This document shows, one piece after another, positions 18,347-26,756 of a stretch of 64,000 bases of DNA. Each line of letters opens with the position of its first letter. Positions within the stretch are counted from its first letter, which is position 1. This DNA comes from Sporosarcina sp. FSL W8-0480 (GTDB lineage Bacteria; Bacillota; Bacilli; Bacillales_A; Planococcaceae). The notes under the pieces were generated by a model. That model saw nothing but the letters and a program-made list of their open reading frames with translations. It ran no database searches and was not told where the DNA came from. The position numbers were made by a program, and so were the translations under genes. Location: NCBI RefSeq assembly GCF_037963765.1, contig NZ_CP150166.1, positions 3,169,501 to 3,233,500 of the forward strand, in the 5' to 3' direction.

Positions 18347-21319
18347 TTAGTTATCGCTAACGATAAAGTCTACAGACACTGATTTACCACCAGTATATCT
18401 GAATGTTGCAGTAAATTTATCGCCTACTTCAGCATTTGCAATTGATGCAGTGCTAGTAGCGTTGTTTGAAACTGTGATTTTTGAACCATCTACTTTTTCA
18501 ACTTTTGAAATTGTGATGATTGATGTTGGTTCAATTACTACACCATATTGGTCAAGAATTTGAACAACAAATTTATTCAAATCTGTTGCTGTAACTGCTT
18601 TGCCAGTATGTTTAACAAATGCAGAACCATTTTTCACAGAGCTTGATAGTGCAATATCAGATGCAACAGGAGTTCCATTAGAAACTACAAGGTCTTTAGT
18701 AAATGTTGCAGCAGCTGCGCCAGTTGAATCATTAACAAGAATTGATACTTTTACAGCTACATCTTTAGCGTTTCCATTGTTATCTTTGAAATCCGTATCT
18801 TTAAAGCCTTTTTCAGCTACGTCTGTAATTTTACCTTCAGAAACTGTTAGCTTCGAAGTGTTTGGAGTAATTGTATACTGAGATGCTGGAAGTAATACTT
18901 TTGCTCCTGCTGCAGTCACACCGTATACTTTCGGTGTTACATCATAGCCAGTAGTTTTTGTATCCTCTTTAGCATTGTTGTACATTGTTCCAAGATCAGC
19001 AACTTCATAACTCACATACTCAGAAAGAGCAACACGTGTGAATGTTACAGATTTAGAGCTTACTGTAACTGGTGCAGGAGTTGTTGTTGTAGATAACGAG
19101 AATACTAATTTCTCAGTAGCAGAAGTTGCTGCAACTGAAGCTGCGTTGATAACAAATGAATCGCCAGAAGCTGTTACTACAACCTGTTTTGAATCAGTTG
19201 CTGTTACAGTAGAAGTAACTTCAAACGGTGTAGATGCGCCTACCGTAGATTCAATTACAAATGCATTATCGCCAACTGTATTTCCATCTTTATCTTTAAC
19301 TTCTTTATTTAACCAAGCATTAATTTGTGCTTTAGTTAACGTACGACCATATTGGTCTTGTACAAGTAAGTCTTCACCTTTAGCAGTTACTTTGTTTCCG
19401 CTAGCAATTTGTGTTGATACTTTATCAGCTAAACCAATAACTGATGTAGGAACAGCATTCGGCTTAATTGTCAATTGAATATTAGAATAGTCGCCGTTTG
19501 TTGGTACTAAAGAAGTAATTGTTGCAATAGTATCATGCTGTGTAGCGTTGTCAGCTGCTGTATAGTACAACTTTGCAGAACCATCTTGTTGTTTTTCTAA
19601 AGATAGACCATCACTCAAAGTTACACCAGTTAGATCAGCATGCTTAGTAATAGCATTACCATATTGGTCTACTGCTGAGAATGGAATTTCCACTTTTTCT
19701 CCGCCAGCAATCAATTTCTCAGGAGCAGAAATTCTGAAGCTCTTGACAGATGCTAAAGCATCAGCAGAAATTGTATATTTAGAGACATTACCAGTGTTGT
19801 TAGAGATGATTTGAATGTTTGCAGTTCCGCCTTTAGCAGCTTGTGAACCTGGAACAAGTTTGATCGCTTGGTATGTTACGTTTCCAACTGTTCTTGTTGT
19901 TGCATCATCTTTTGATGGTTGCAATACGAATAGTGGGTTATCGGATAGATATGTTAATTCTCCTAAGTTAGGTGTGGAAATTTTATTTCCATATTGATCC
20001 TTAACTTCGAATAGTAATTCGAATTTATCTGCACCGAATCCAGCTGGAAGATCAGCCAACTTCCCAGTGCTAACATTGTATACACCTTTAATGTCAGCTA
20101 CTGATGCTTTTGATTCTAAACCGATTGTTACTTCTGCATTTACTACAGTTGCCGTATTTGCATATACACCAGTCAAGAATACTTTGTTTCCTGGAATGAA
20201 TTTAGTTCCAGCTGTTGCTGTATTACCAACAGTCAATTGGCCAGAACCATTGTCAGCCACTTTACCGCCAGTTGACTGTGTCCAGTTGATTGTTTGGTTA
20301 GCTAACTCTTCACCGTATTGGTTTAGAACTTCATAGCTTACAAATGCTGTTTCATTTGCCTTATACTCTACATCCCCGATTTTCACTGCATCTGGGTTTA
20401 ATGGTGCTGTAGTAGATAAAACGTTGATTTTCGCTACTTTCTCATCATCAGCGACTGCAGTTCCAACTAAGTCTTTTTCTGCTAAGTTAGAAACAGTTAC
20501 AGTGTATTCACCTTTTGTTAATTTAGATGTTGTATTAATAACTACTGATTTTTTGTCATCAGAGTATTTAGTAGAATCAACATTCACAACAATGTTGCCT
20601 TTTTTAACAACGATAGAAGCTTTTGTTGTATCAACAGCTTTGTTGAACTCAACTGTGATTGCTTTTGCGCCAGAAGCTTTTACAGAAGTTAAAGCAACTT
20701 CACCTACAGCTGGTGCGCCTTCAGCACGGTACATGAATAGAGCGAACTCACCGCGTGTTAGGTTGTCAGTTGGAGCGAAAGTTGTTTCTGTTTTACCAAG
20801 AGTGATGCCTGCTTCTTTAAGAGCGGAAACATAACCGATCCAGTTGCTGTTTACGTCTGTGAAGTTAGCATTTTCTTTAGCAGTCAATTTGTAAGCATTA
20901 GCAAGCATTTTCGCCATTTCTTGACGAGTGATGTTTGCTTCTGGAGCAAATGAAGTTGCTGATTTACCGCTAGCGATTTCAGCAGCTACTACAGCGTTGA
21001 CTGCGTTTTTAACACGGCTGTTAAGGTCTGTGAAACCTTGGTCTTTCGCGTTGTCAACATCAAGTTTAAGAGCGCGTGCGATGAATACCGCTGCATCTCC
21101 ACGTGTGATGTTTTGAGTTGTTCCGAAAGTTGTTGCTGATGTACCTTGAGTGATGCCTTCTGCTACAAGGTAGTTTACAGCGTCAGCGTAAGCTTTGCTT
21201 ACGTCTGTGAAAGATTTCGTTTCAGCAGCTGAAGCGACTGGTACGATTGCGGATGCTACTAGAGTAGCTGTTGCTGCAGTTGCAACAAACTTTTTGTAGG
21301 CTTTTGGTTGATGAGCCAT
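18347..21319 (-). CDS. Probable major S-layer protein (N-terminal SLH triplet, Ig-like body)
   Basis: The product has 990 residues. The signal peptide (MAHQPKAYKKFVATAATATL, cleavage after VASA near residue 31) resembles those of S-layer proteins of Lysinibacillus/Sporosarcina as I recall them. Three SLH repeats follow (about 32-200), then about 780 residues of Ser/Thr/Val/Ala-rich beta repeats resembling bacterial Ig-like domains, with recurring DQYG (for example VKDQYGNKI, VDQYGNAI, VQDQYGRTL). No cysteine or enzyme motif was seen. GGGAGGAATTCTACAC before ATG 21319 is a strong ribosome binding site, and the gene has a long leader with an extended -10 box. Length, composition and place beside csaB support the lattice protein; high expression is inferred. 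Confidence 0.8.
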   Translation of the reverse strand: MAHQPKAYKKFVATAATATLVASAIVPVASAAETKSFTDVSKAYADAVNYLVAEGITQGTSATTFGTTQNITRGDAAVFIARALKLDVDNAKDQGFTDLNSRVKNAVNAVVAAEIASGKSATSFAPEANITRQEMAKMLANAYKLTAKENANFTDVNSNWIGYVSALKEAGITLGKTETTFAPTDNLTRGEFALFMYRAEGAPAVGEVALTSVKASGAKAITVEFNKAVDTTKASIVVKKGNIVVNVDSTKYSDDKKSVVINTTSKLTKGEYTVTVSNLAEKDLVGTAVADDEKVAKINVLSTTAPLNPDAVKIGDVEYKANETAFVSYEVLNQYGEELANQTINWTQSTGGKVADNGSGQLTVGNTATAGTKFIPGNKVFLTGVYANTATVVNAEVTIGLESKASVADIKGVYNVSTGKLADLPAGFGADKFELLFEVKDQYGNKISTPNLGELTYLSDNPLFVLQPSKDDATTRTVGNVTYQAIKLVPGSQAAKGGTANIQIISNNTGNVSKYTISADALASVKSFRISAPEKLIAGGEKVEIPFSAVDQYGNAITKHADLTGVTLSDGLSLEKQQDGSAKLYYTAADNATQHDTIATITSLVPTNGDYSNIQLTIKPNAVPTSVIGLADKVSTQIASGNKVTAKGEDLLVQDQYGRTLTKAQINAWLNKEVKDKDGNTVGDNAFVIESTVGASTPFEVTSTVTATDSKQVVVTASGDSFVINAASVAATSATEKLVFSLSTTTTPAPVTVSSKSVTFTRVALSEYVSYEVADLGTMYNNAKEDTKTTGYDVTPKVYGVTAAGAKVLLPASQYTITPNTSKLTVSEGKITDVAEKGFKDTDFKDNNGNAKDVAVKVSILVNDSTGAAAATFTKDLVVSNGTPVASDIALSSSVKNGSAFVKHTGKAVTATDLNKFVVQILDQYGVVIEPTSIITISKVEKVDGSKITVSNNATSTASIANAEVGDKFTATFRYTGGKSVSVDFIVSDN

Positions 21320-21399
21320 GTGTAGAATTCCTCCCTATTGTATATTGCTTTAATTGAAGCTCTCATAGTGAACCTCGTTATGTACAAGATTCAATATGA

Positions 21400-21408
21400 A
21401 TTATACCA
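21400..21408 (-). promoter_or_regulatory. Extended -10 promoter element of the S-layer gene
   Basis: On the minus strand TGGTATAAT fits an extended -10 (TGnTATAAT) exactly. It would give a 5' leader of about 75 bases before the start at 21319. No good -35 was found, as is usual for extended -10 promoters. S-layer genes often use several promoters, and further AT-rich boxes lie upstream to about 21600. Confidence 0.45.
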
Positions 21409-21608
21409 ACAATGCGTATAATAATCTACTTAAATTTTCAATTGGGTTCAATTTTACTATTTAATGATAGTAGATTTGAAGCCGTTGAAATTATAAGTAT
21501 ATTAAAATACGAAGTACGGCACGTCAGCTCTTTTACAAGTATAGCAAACTAAAATAATATTTCAAGATATATTAGATATATCTTCTGAACAATTACTATT
21601 TTTAGCCT

Positions 21609-21637
21609 TTCCTAAAGGCTTTACCCGCCTTTAGGAA
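21609..21637 (-). terminator. Hairpin directly after the dehydrogenase stop codon
   Basis: TTCCTAAAGGC and GCCTTTAGGAA form a perfect 11-bp stem one base after the stop at 21639. The following bases (AGGCTAAAAATAG on the minus strand) are not a clean U-run, so it could also serve as an mRNA 3' end stabiliser. Confidence 0.55.
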
Positions 21638-21638
21638 T

Positions 21639-22928
21639 TTAAAACGGACTATTTTTTGAATCTCCTAATACATAAACTTCAAAACCTGCCGCTTGCCACT
21701 TTTCGCGGTCGATGCATTGCTTCGTATCGATGATGATTTTGTTCTCCATGATATCGGCGATTTCATTCGGATCGAGATATGTGAATTCATCATGGCTTGT
21801 AAGGATGATAGCCGCCACTGCTTCTTGTAGAGCCTCTTCCATGCTCTGCGTTTGGACTTCAAGATTGTTCTTTTTAATATGCGGATCGAATGCTACTACA
21901 TTCAACTCTTTCTTTTGAAGTTCCTCAACGACATCGATGGATGGGCTTTCCCTCATGTCATCGATATTTCCTTTGAATGCAAGGCCAAGAACCGCGACTT
22001 TTGCATAGTGTGTTTCGATACCTTTCGCCTGAAGGATTGTCGTTAATAGATTTGCAGTGTACGCTGGCATTCCGTCATTCGTTTTGCGTGATAGATTGAT
22101 GATTTTTGCTATTTCCGGGTTTAATTCAACAAGGAACCACGGGTCGACTGCTATGCAATGTCCACCTACTCCAGGTCCTGGTTGGTGGATATTGACGCGT
22201 GGGTGGAAGTTTGCGAGACGAATCGCTTCCCAAACGTTCACGCCGATTGTCGCCGATAGTTTTGCAAGTTCGTTTGCCAATGCGATGTTGACGTCACGGT
22301 ATGTGTTTTCCATTACTTTGACGAGTTCTGCAGTTGTATCGTCTGTTTCATGCATCTGACCTTTGACGAATGAACGGTAAAGATCAGAAGTCATTCTTGC
22401 AGATTCTTCGTTGATGCCACCAATGATGCGGTCATTTGAAATCAGTTCTTCAAATACGCGGCCAGGGATTACCCGTTCAGGTGAATGGGAAACGAAAAGG
22501 TCGGTACCAATTTCAAGGCCGGACGGGATAAGTTCAGGAATGACGACGTCTTGAACAGTTCTTGGTGGAACTGTCGACTCAAGAATGACAAGGTTCCCCT
22601 TTTCAACGAATGGCGCAATTGCTTTCGACGCACTGCGGATGTATTCAAGGTTCGCTGTTTTGTCTTCTCTGATCGGTGAAGGGACTGCAATGATGAACAC
22701 GTCCGCTTTCACTGGTGTTGTGGAAACAGTTAATGAGTTCGAGTCGATTGCTGCATCCAATCGTTCTTGAAGACCATTTTCTTCTATATGAAGCTTTTTG
22801 TTGCGTATGCTTTCCACTACGCTTTCATTGACATCGACGCCGTGAACTTGATGTCCGTGGTTCGCAAACATGACTGCTGTTGGTAATCCGATATATCCTA
22901 AACCGACGATGCAAATTGACTTTTTCAT
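21639..22928 (-). CDS. Nucleotide-sugar dehydrogenase, UDP-N-acetyl-D-mannosamine dehydrogenase (WecC) type
   Basis: The product has 429 residues, the family's usual size. The N-terminal Rossmann fold shows GLGYIGLPTAVMFANHG; the catalytic cysteine lies in GPGVGGHCIAVDPWFLV (about residue 250), and the C-terminal UDP-binding domain contains AVLGLAFKGNIDDMRESPS. The GGHCIAVDP form is typical of WecC rather than of UDP-glucose dehydrogenases. The enzyme oxidises UDP-ManNAc to UDP-ManNAcA with two NAD+; UDP-GlcNAc as substrate is possible. The gene lies 22 bases after the tagA-like gene and forms a two-gene operon with it, next to csaB. It probably supplies a uronic acid for the secondary cell wall polysaccharide. 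No 2-epimerase gene is in the window. Confidence 0.85.
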   Translation of the reverse strand: MKKSICIVGLGYIGLPTAVMFANHGHQVHGVDVNESVVESIRNKKLHIEENGLQERLDAAIDSNSLTVSTTPVKADVFIIAVPSPIREDKTANLEYIRSASKAIAPFVEKGNLVILESTVPPRTVQDVVIPELIPSGLEIGTDLFVSHSPERVIPGRVFEELISNDRIIGGINEESARMTSDLYRSFVKGQMHETDDTTAELVKVMENTYRDVNIALANELAKLSATIGVNVWEAIRLANFHPRVNIHQPGPGVGGHCIAVDPWFLVELNPEIAKIINLSRKTNDGMPAYTANLLTTILQAKGIETHYAKVAVLGLAFKGNIDDMRESPSIDVVEELQKKELNVVAFDPHIKKNNLEVQTQSMEEALQEAVAAIILTSHDEFTYLDPNEIADIMENKIIIDTKQCIDREKWQAAGFEVYVLGDSKNSPF

Positions 22929-22950
22929 ATTGAGTGACTCCTTACTGTTT

Positions 22951-23670
22951 TTAGTTTCTTCTATTAAATAGTATGTTCATGAGGAAGAGGGGCAAGTTCA
23001 TTTGGCGCTTTATGCGTTTTGGATCGCTTGCCAATCTGTAAAGCCACTCCGTACCTGTATTTCTGAATAGGGCTGGTGCCCGTTTGACCGTTCCAGAAAA
23101 TACATCGAAGCTTCCACCGACCCCTTGAAATACTAAGACGTTCTTCAGGTTGTCCATGTTTCGTTTTATCCAAAGTTCTTGTTTCGGACTTCCAAGGGCG
23201 ACGAAAATGATTTCAGCTCCACTTTCGTTAATTCGCTTGATGAGTGCTGTTTCATCTTGTTCATACCCGTCTGTTATCCCTGCAATGGTGATGCCGGGAT
23301 TTTGTTGTTTTATATTTTCGGCGGCTTTTTGGACGACTTCTTTTTTTGCGCCGTATAAATAGATGGGATGATCTTCGTCTGCGGCAAATTTAAGCAGTCT
23401 TGCCATCATGTCGACACCGGTTACGCGGGAATGGATTTTTCCATTCTTCATTTTGGATGCAAGTAGTATACCTACACCGTCTGGTATTTGAAACGTTGAT
23501 CCATTAATAAGTTGCTTCACTTCTGGATTTTTTTGCGCGGCCATGACTTTTTCCGGGTTGACGGCGATGATAGTCGATTGCTGGCCGGCTGTCATGCGGG
23601 TTTTTATTTCGTTGATGATTCCTTCATATGTAAGTGGCGACACATGGACGCCAAGGTAGGTTTCTTTCAT
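22951..23670 (-). CDS. tagA: WecG/TagA/CpsF family N-acetylmannosaminyltransferase
   Basis: The product has 239 residues. It shows the family motifs VNPEKVMAAQ, IPDGVGILLA, TGVDMMARLLKFA, FVALGSPKQELWI and GVGGSFDVFSGTVKRAPALF. TagA enzymes (GT26) transfer ManNAc from UDP-ManNAc to undecaprenyl-PP-GlcNAc, making the linkage disaccharide of wall polymers at the inner membrane face. The Thr-Gly-Val-Asp segment carries the presumed catalytic Asp. In SLH-bearing Bacillales a tagA copy beside csaB is thought to start SCWP synthesis; that assignment here is by context. First gene of an operon with the WecC-type dehydrogenase, divergent from csaB. Confidence 0.85.
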   Translation of the reverse strand: MKETYLGVHVSPLTYEGIINEIKTRMTAGQQSTIIAVNPEKVMAAQKNPEVKQLINGSTFQIPDGVGILLASKMKNGKIHSRVTGVDMMARLLKFAADEDHPIYLYGAKKEVVQKAAENIKQQNPGITIAGITDGYEQDETALIKRINESGAEIIFVALGSPKQELWIKRNMDNLKNVLVFQGVGGSFDVFSGTVKRAPALFRNTGTEWLYRLASDPKRIKRQMNLPLFLMNILFNRRN

Positions 23671-23883
23671 TGACTGACCCTCGATTCGTTCGCTTTCAAT
23701 TGTATTAGTATAGCAGAATCCCGTAGCGGTTGCATAGCAAACGGGAACGATGATAGAATGAATTAGAATTACAGATATGCGTAATTTGTTGAAAAATGGC
23801 TTTTCATGAAAACGGTGACGGCAACATTTTTATTATGAATTTCGTCACATATAAAAAGTCGACTTTAATTTAACTATAACTAT

Positions 23884-23915
23884 GCTTTCACGGCTTCGTG
23901 GAAGCTTTTGTTTTG
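23884..23915 (+). promoter_or_regulatory. Hairpin with U-rich tail in the csaB leader
   Basis: GCTTTCAC and GTGGAAGC (8 bp, one G-U) form a stem with loop GGCTTC, followed by TTTTGTTTTG and then directly by the csaB ribosome binding site GAGGAGG at about 23916. It looks like a terminator placed between promoter and gene, so attenuation is possible. No anti-terminator arm was identified. Confidence 0.4.
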
Positions 23916-23928
23916 AGGAGGATATCTA

Positions 23929-25050
23929 TTGAAAATAGTCATTTCGGGCTTTTATGGTCTTGGTAATACGGGTGATGAGGCCATTTTGAAAGCGATTGTT
24001 GATAATTTACGTGCTGAGCTTGATAATCCGGACATTACGGTGTTTTCGCTCTCCCCTGATAAGACATCAAAGGAGCATGGGGTGAAGTCGGTTTACCGTG
24101 GCTGGCGTCATGAGAATAAGGAAAAGGTTGCCGCGTTGCGAAAGGCGGATTTGTTGATCTCCGGGGGCGGCGGTTTGCTTCAGGATACATATCCGACGAA
24201 GTTTTTATTTGGTCCGCTTCCTTATTATTTACTCATTGTTTTATTGGCGAAGCTATGCGGAACGAAAGTCATGTTCTTCTCACAAGGGATCGGACCGGTT
24301 ACAAGCGGTTGGGGCAAGTTCCTTATGCGCGCGATTGCGAATAAGGCTGATTTCGTTACTGTAAGGGACGAGTATTCGAAAAAGTATCTTGAGAATTTAA
24401 AGGTGACGAAGCCTGAGACAGTTGTTACTGCCGATATCGTTTTCGCTTATAAGCCTACAGAAGATCATGTGGCATATGCTTCACTTGGTCTGAAAGGTGA
24501 TGAGCGCCTTGTCGCGGTTGCACCTCGTCCTTGGTTTGATCATGAAGATGAGTATATTGAGAAGCTTGCATGGGTGTTGGACGAGCTGATTGAACAGCGG
24601 GGCGTTCTGCCTGTTTTCGTTCCAATGGAGCCTCCGTACGATACGAATGTTTCGAAAAAAGTGATGGCGAAGATGAAACATCCTAATAAGACACGTTTGT
24701 TGGGTGATTCATTCACACCGAATGAGTTTTATAACTTCATTTCAAGGACTGAGTTGACGATTGCATTGCGATTGCATGCGTTGATATTCGCAGCTTTATC
24801 GAATGTACCACATATCGGATTGAGCTATGACCAGAAAGTCGAAAGCTTTTTGAAGCGCTCCGGAATGTGGGATCGCTCTTTCCCGCTTGGAGATTTCACG
24901 AAAGAGGCACTTCTTGAAAATGCCCTTTACGTACTTGACAATGGTGCTGAAACGAGAGAGATGATTGCACCGAAAGTTGACGTGTTGCGCCAAGAAGCAT
25001 TGCGTAATGTCGATTTACTACGTGAACGTTTTTTGAATGGAGGACGTTGA
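23929..25050 (+). CDS. csaB: Polysaccharide pyruvyl transferase CsaB
   Basis: The product has 373 residues and belongs to the polysaccharide pyruvyl transferase family (PF04230). Landmarks are ISGFYGLGNTGDEAILKAIV at the N-terminus, LLISGGGGLLQDTYP (about residue 85), FFSQGIGPV, and near the C-terminus LTIALRLHALIFAALSNVPH with GLSYDQKVESFLKRSG. CsaB adds a ketal-linked pyruvate from phosphoenolpyruvate to the wall polysaccharide; the pyruvylated sugar is the ligand that SLH domains bind. The start is TTG 23929 behind GAGGAGG. The stop is one base before the start of the GT4 gene, so the two are translationally linked. It is the key gene for all SLH proteins in the window. Confidence 0.95.
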   Translation: MKIVISGFYGLGNTGDEAILKAIVDNLRAELDNPDITVFSLSPDKTSKEHGVKSVYRGWRHENKEKVAALRKADLLISGGGGLLQDTYPTKFLFGPLPYYLLIVLLAKLCGTKVMFFSQGIGPVTSGWGKFLMRAIANKADFVTVRDEYSKKYLENLKVTKPETVVTADIVFAYKPTEDHVAYASLGLKGDERLVAVAPRPWFDHEDEYIEKLAWVLDELIEQRGVLPVFVPMEPPYDTNVSKKVMAKMKHPNKTRLLGDSFTPNEFYNFISRTELTIALRLHALIFAALSNVPHIGLSYDQKVESFLKRSGMWDRSFPLGDFTKEALLENALYVLDNGAETREMIAPKVDVLRQEALRNVDLLRERFLNGGR

Positions 25051-25051
25051 A

Positions 25052-26230
25052 TTGAAAATTTTATTAGCTACTGCATATGATTATCCCCATTTGGGCGGGT
25101 TATCAGTCCATTTGACAACTTTAAAGGCTGGACTTGAATCACGAGGACATTCTGTCGATATTGTTTCGTTTTCGGATGTTCCGAAGTGGAAGCGTGATGG
25201 TGTTGTCCGTGGACCGGCATTTGTTTTCAATAAAGTGAAGAAAGGCTCGGGGTATGTCTGGACGTTGAAACGGCGGAAGGATGAGCTTGAGTCGTTGATA
25301 AAGGAGAAAGTTAAGGACGGCGGATATGATCTGATTAACGCGCAAGATGCTTTTACGACGCTTGCTGCGCTTGAATCGGATGTGCCTGTCGTCAGTACGG
25401 TTCATGGGTATTTGACTTTCGAGGGAATTTCTAAGGGTACGGTAATTGAGGGTTCTGTGGAAGCGGATCAGCTGATGGAGGCGGAACGTCAGTCGTATAA
25501 GGCGACGCGTGAAGTGATTACGGTCGACACGCGGATTAAGGATTATATTGAGAAGGAAACTGGCGTTGTTGGGAATATGATTAAGAACTTCATCGATGTT
25601 GAGTCGTTTAAGCCTGAGATGGAGCGCCGTGATGAGTTCCGTGAGAAGTATGGATTTGCGAAGGATGATATGATTTTCTTCGTTCCGCGTCGTTTGACGA
25701 AGAAGAACGGTGTAATTTATCCGATTTTGTCGTTGCCAGCGGTTCTTGAGAAGTTCCCTAAGGCACGTGTTGTTTTTGCGGGGACTGGTGAGATGGCGGA
25801 CGAGATGAAGGCGAAGGCAAATGAGCTTGGAATTTCGGATCGTGTGACGTTGGTTGGCGCGGTGGATCATTCGGATATCCTTGAGTATTATGCGTTGGCG
25901 AATGTTGCTCTTGTTCCGTCGATTTACTCGGCGGGTGTAGAGGAAGCGACGTCGATTTCCGCGCTTGAGGCGATGGGTTCTGGTGCTCCGTTGATTGCTT
26001 GTGCGGTTGGCGGGCTGAAGGAGATTATCGATGATGGCGTAGATGGTTTGCTTGTTGAGGAGCAGAATGTTGAGGCGCTGAGTGATGCGATGATCCGTTT
26101 GTTAGAGGATCCTGTTTATGCGCAAAAGTTGGCTGATGCAGCGCGGGCGAAGATTGTTGCGGATTATTCGCATTTTGCTGCTGCGGAGAAGTATGAGGCG
26201 ATTTATTTGAAGGCGCTTGGTAAGCAGTGA
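25052..26230 (+). CDS. Family 4 glycosyltransferase, probably in SCWP synthesis
   Basis: The product has 392 residues from TTG 25052, chosen because GGAGG lies eight bases upstream and it gives the N-terminus LKILLATAYDYPHLGGLSVH typical of GT4. The upstream in-frame ATG overlaps that ribosome binding site. The GT-B fold shows the glycine-rich N-terminal loop, VPRRLTKKNGVIYPI, VFAGTGEM, and the donor-binding EX7E-like motif in EEATSISALEAMGSGAPLIA. It begins one base after the csaB stop, so both enzymes are likely made together and act on the same polymer. The sugar transferred cannot be told from sequence. The gene ends near a terminator at 26380-26410. Confidence 0.85.
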   Translation: MKILLATAYDYPHLGGLSVHLTTLKAGLESRGHSVDIVSFSDVPKWKRDGVVRGPAFVFNKVKKGSGYVWTLKRRKDELESLIKEKVKDGGYDLINAQDAFTTLAALESDVPVVSTVHGYLTFEGISKGTVIEGSVEADQLMEAERQSYKATREVITVDTRIKDYIEKETGVVGNMIKNFIDVESFKPEMERRDEFREKYGFAKDDMIFFVPRRLTKKNGVIYPILSLPAVLEKFPKARVVFAGTGEMADEMKAKANELGISDRVTLVGAVDHSDILEYYALANVALVPSIYSAGVEEATSISALEAMGSGAPLIACAVGGLKEIIDDGVDGLLVEEQNVEALSDAMIRLLEDPVYAQKLADAARAKIVADYSHFAAAEKYEAIYLKALGKQ

Positions 26231-26239
26231 GTAGACAGT

Positions 26240-26296
26240 GTTGATTACCGGCTTTGCCGGTGTGCTCGTAACGCTTCGCTTTTACTCGCAATCAAC
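26240..26296. repeat. Short derivative of the GTTGATT...AATCAAC repeat
   Basis: GTTGATT at 26240 and AATCAAC at 26290 bound a 57-base sequence containing CCGGCTTTGCCGG and CTCGTAACGCTTCGCTTTTA, which resembles an internal part of the copy at 3639-3843. Confidence 0.45.
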
Positions 26297-26379
26297 GGAT
26301 ATACTGGCGCATACTACCCTACTTTTTAAGTTAAGGGATTTAAAAGATTAAAGAGATAAAAGATAAGAGATATTTAGTG

Positions 26380-26410
26380 TGCCCTCCAGCCCGGGTTGGG
26401 GGCATTTTTT
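26380..26410 (+). terminator. Terminator of the csaB operon
   Basis: TGCCCTCCAGCCC and GGGTTGGGGGCA form a stem followed by TTTTTT on the plus strand. Confidence 0.8.
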
Positions 26411-26485
26411 GATTTTAGTGTGCTGACTTCCCATTGAATGTTATGGCCTTCTCATTATGGTGTATTTCGGAAGAGATTAGAGTGC

Positions 26486-26550
26486 CGCGGGAGGATTTTA
26501 GGGATGCGAATCCCCTATTCGCGCCTAATGGTTTTTACAAATTAGGGGTT
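26486..26550 (+). repeat. CGCGG-N27-TCGCGCC module, single copy
   Basis: CCGCGGG at 26486 is followed 28 bases later by TCGCGCCTAATGG, then TTTTTACAAATTAGGGG. It is one of six related copies and lies 12 bases before a TTATGC array. Confidence 0.6.
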
Positions 26551-26561
26551 TGTAATAGGCG

Positions 26562-26701
26562 TTATGCTGGATTTGGGGTGTTTATGCGTTTTTGGTGCGG
26601 TTTATGCGTGAGTTTTGTCGTTTATGCGTGAATCGTGAAGTTTATGCGTGGCTGGGAGAGTTTATGCTTGTTTGAGTGAATTTATGCGGTTTTGGTTGGA
26701 T
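26562..26701 (+). repeat. TTATGC tandem array, 7 units of 20 bp
   Basis: TTATGC recurs at 26562, 26582, 26602, 26622, 26642, 26662 and 26682, exactly 20 bases apart. The rest of each unit is variable (for example GTGAGTTTTGTCGT, GTGGCTGGGAGAGT). It lies just before the MurJ/Wzx-like gene. Confidence 0.9.
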
Positions 26702-26756
26702 TTTTATATAAAGTGCTGCGTCTATTGGCGTTAGTGCGGGTTAGGTGGATGAGGTT

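Noticed and set aside
25139..25870. 243-residue minus-strand frame
   Set aside because: Antisense shadow of the GT4 gene; Arg/His/Asn/Leu-rich composition, no start signal.
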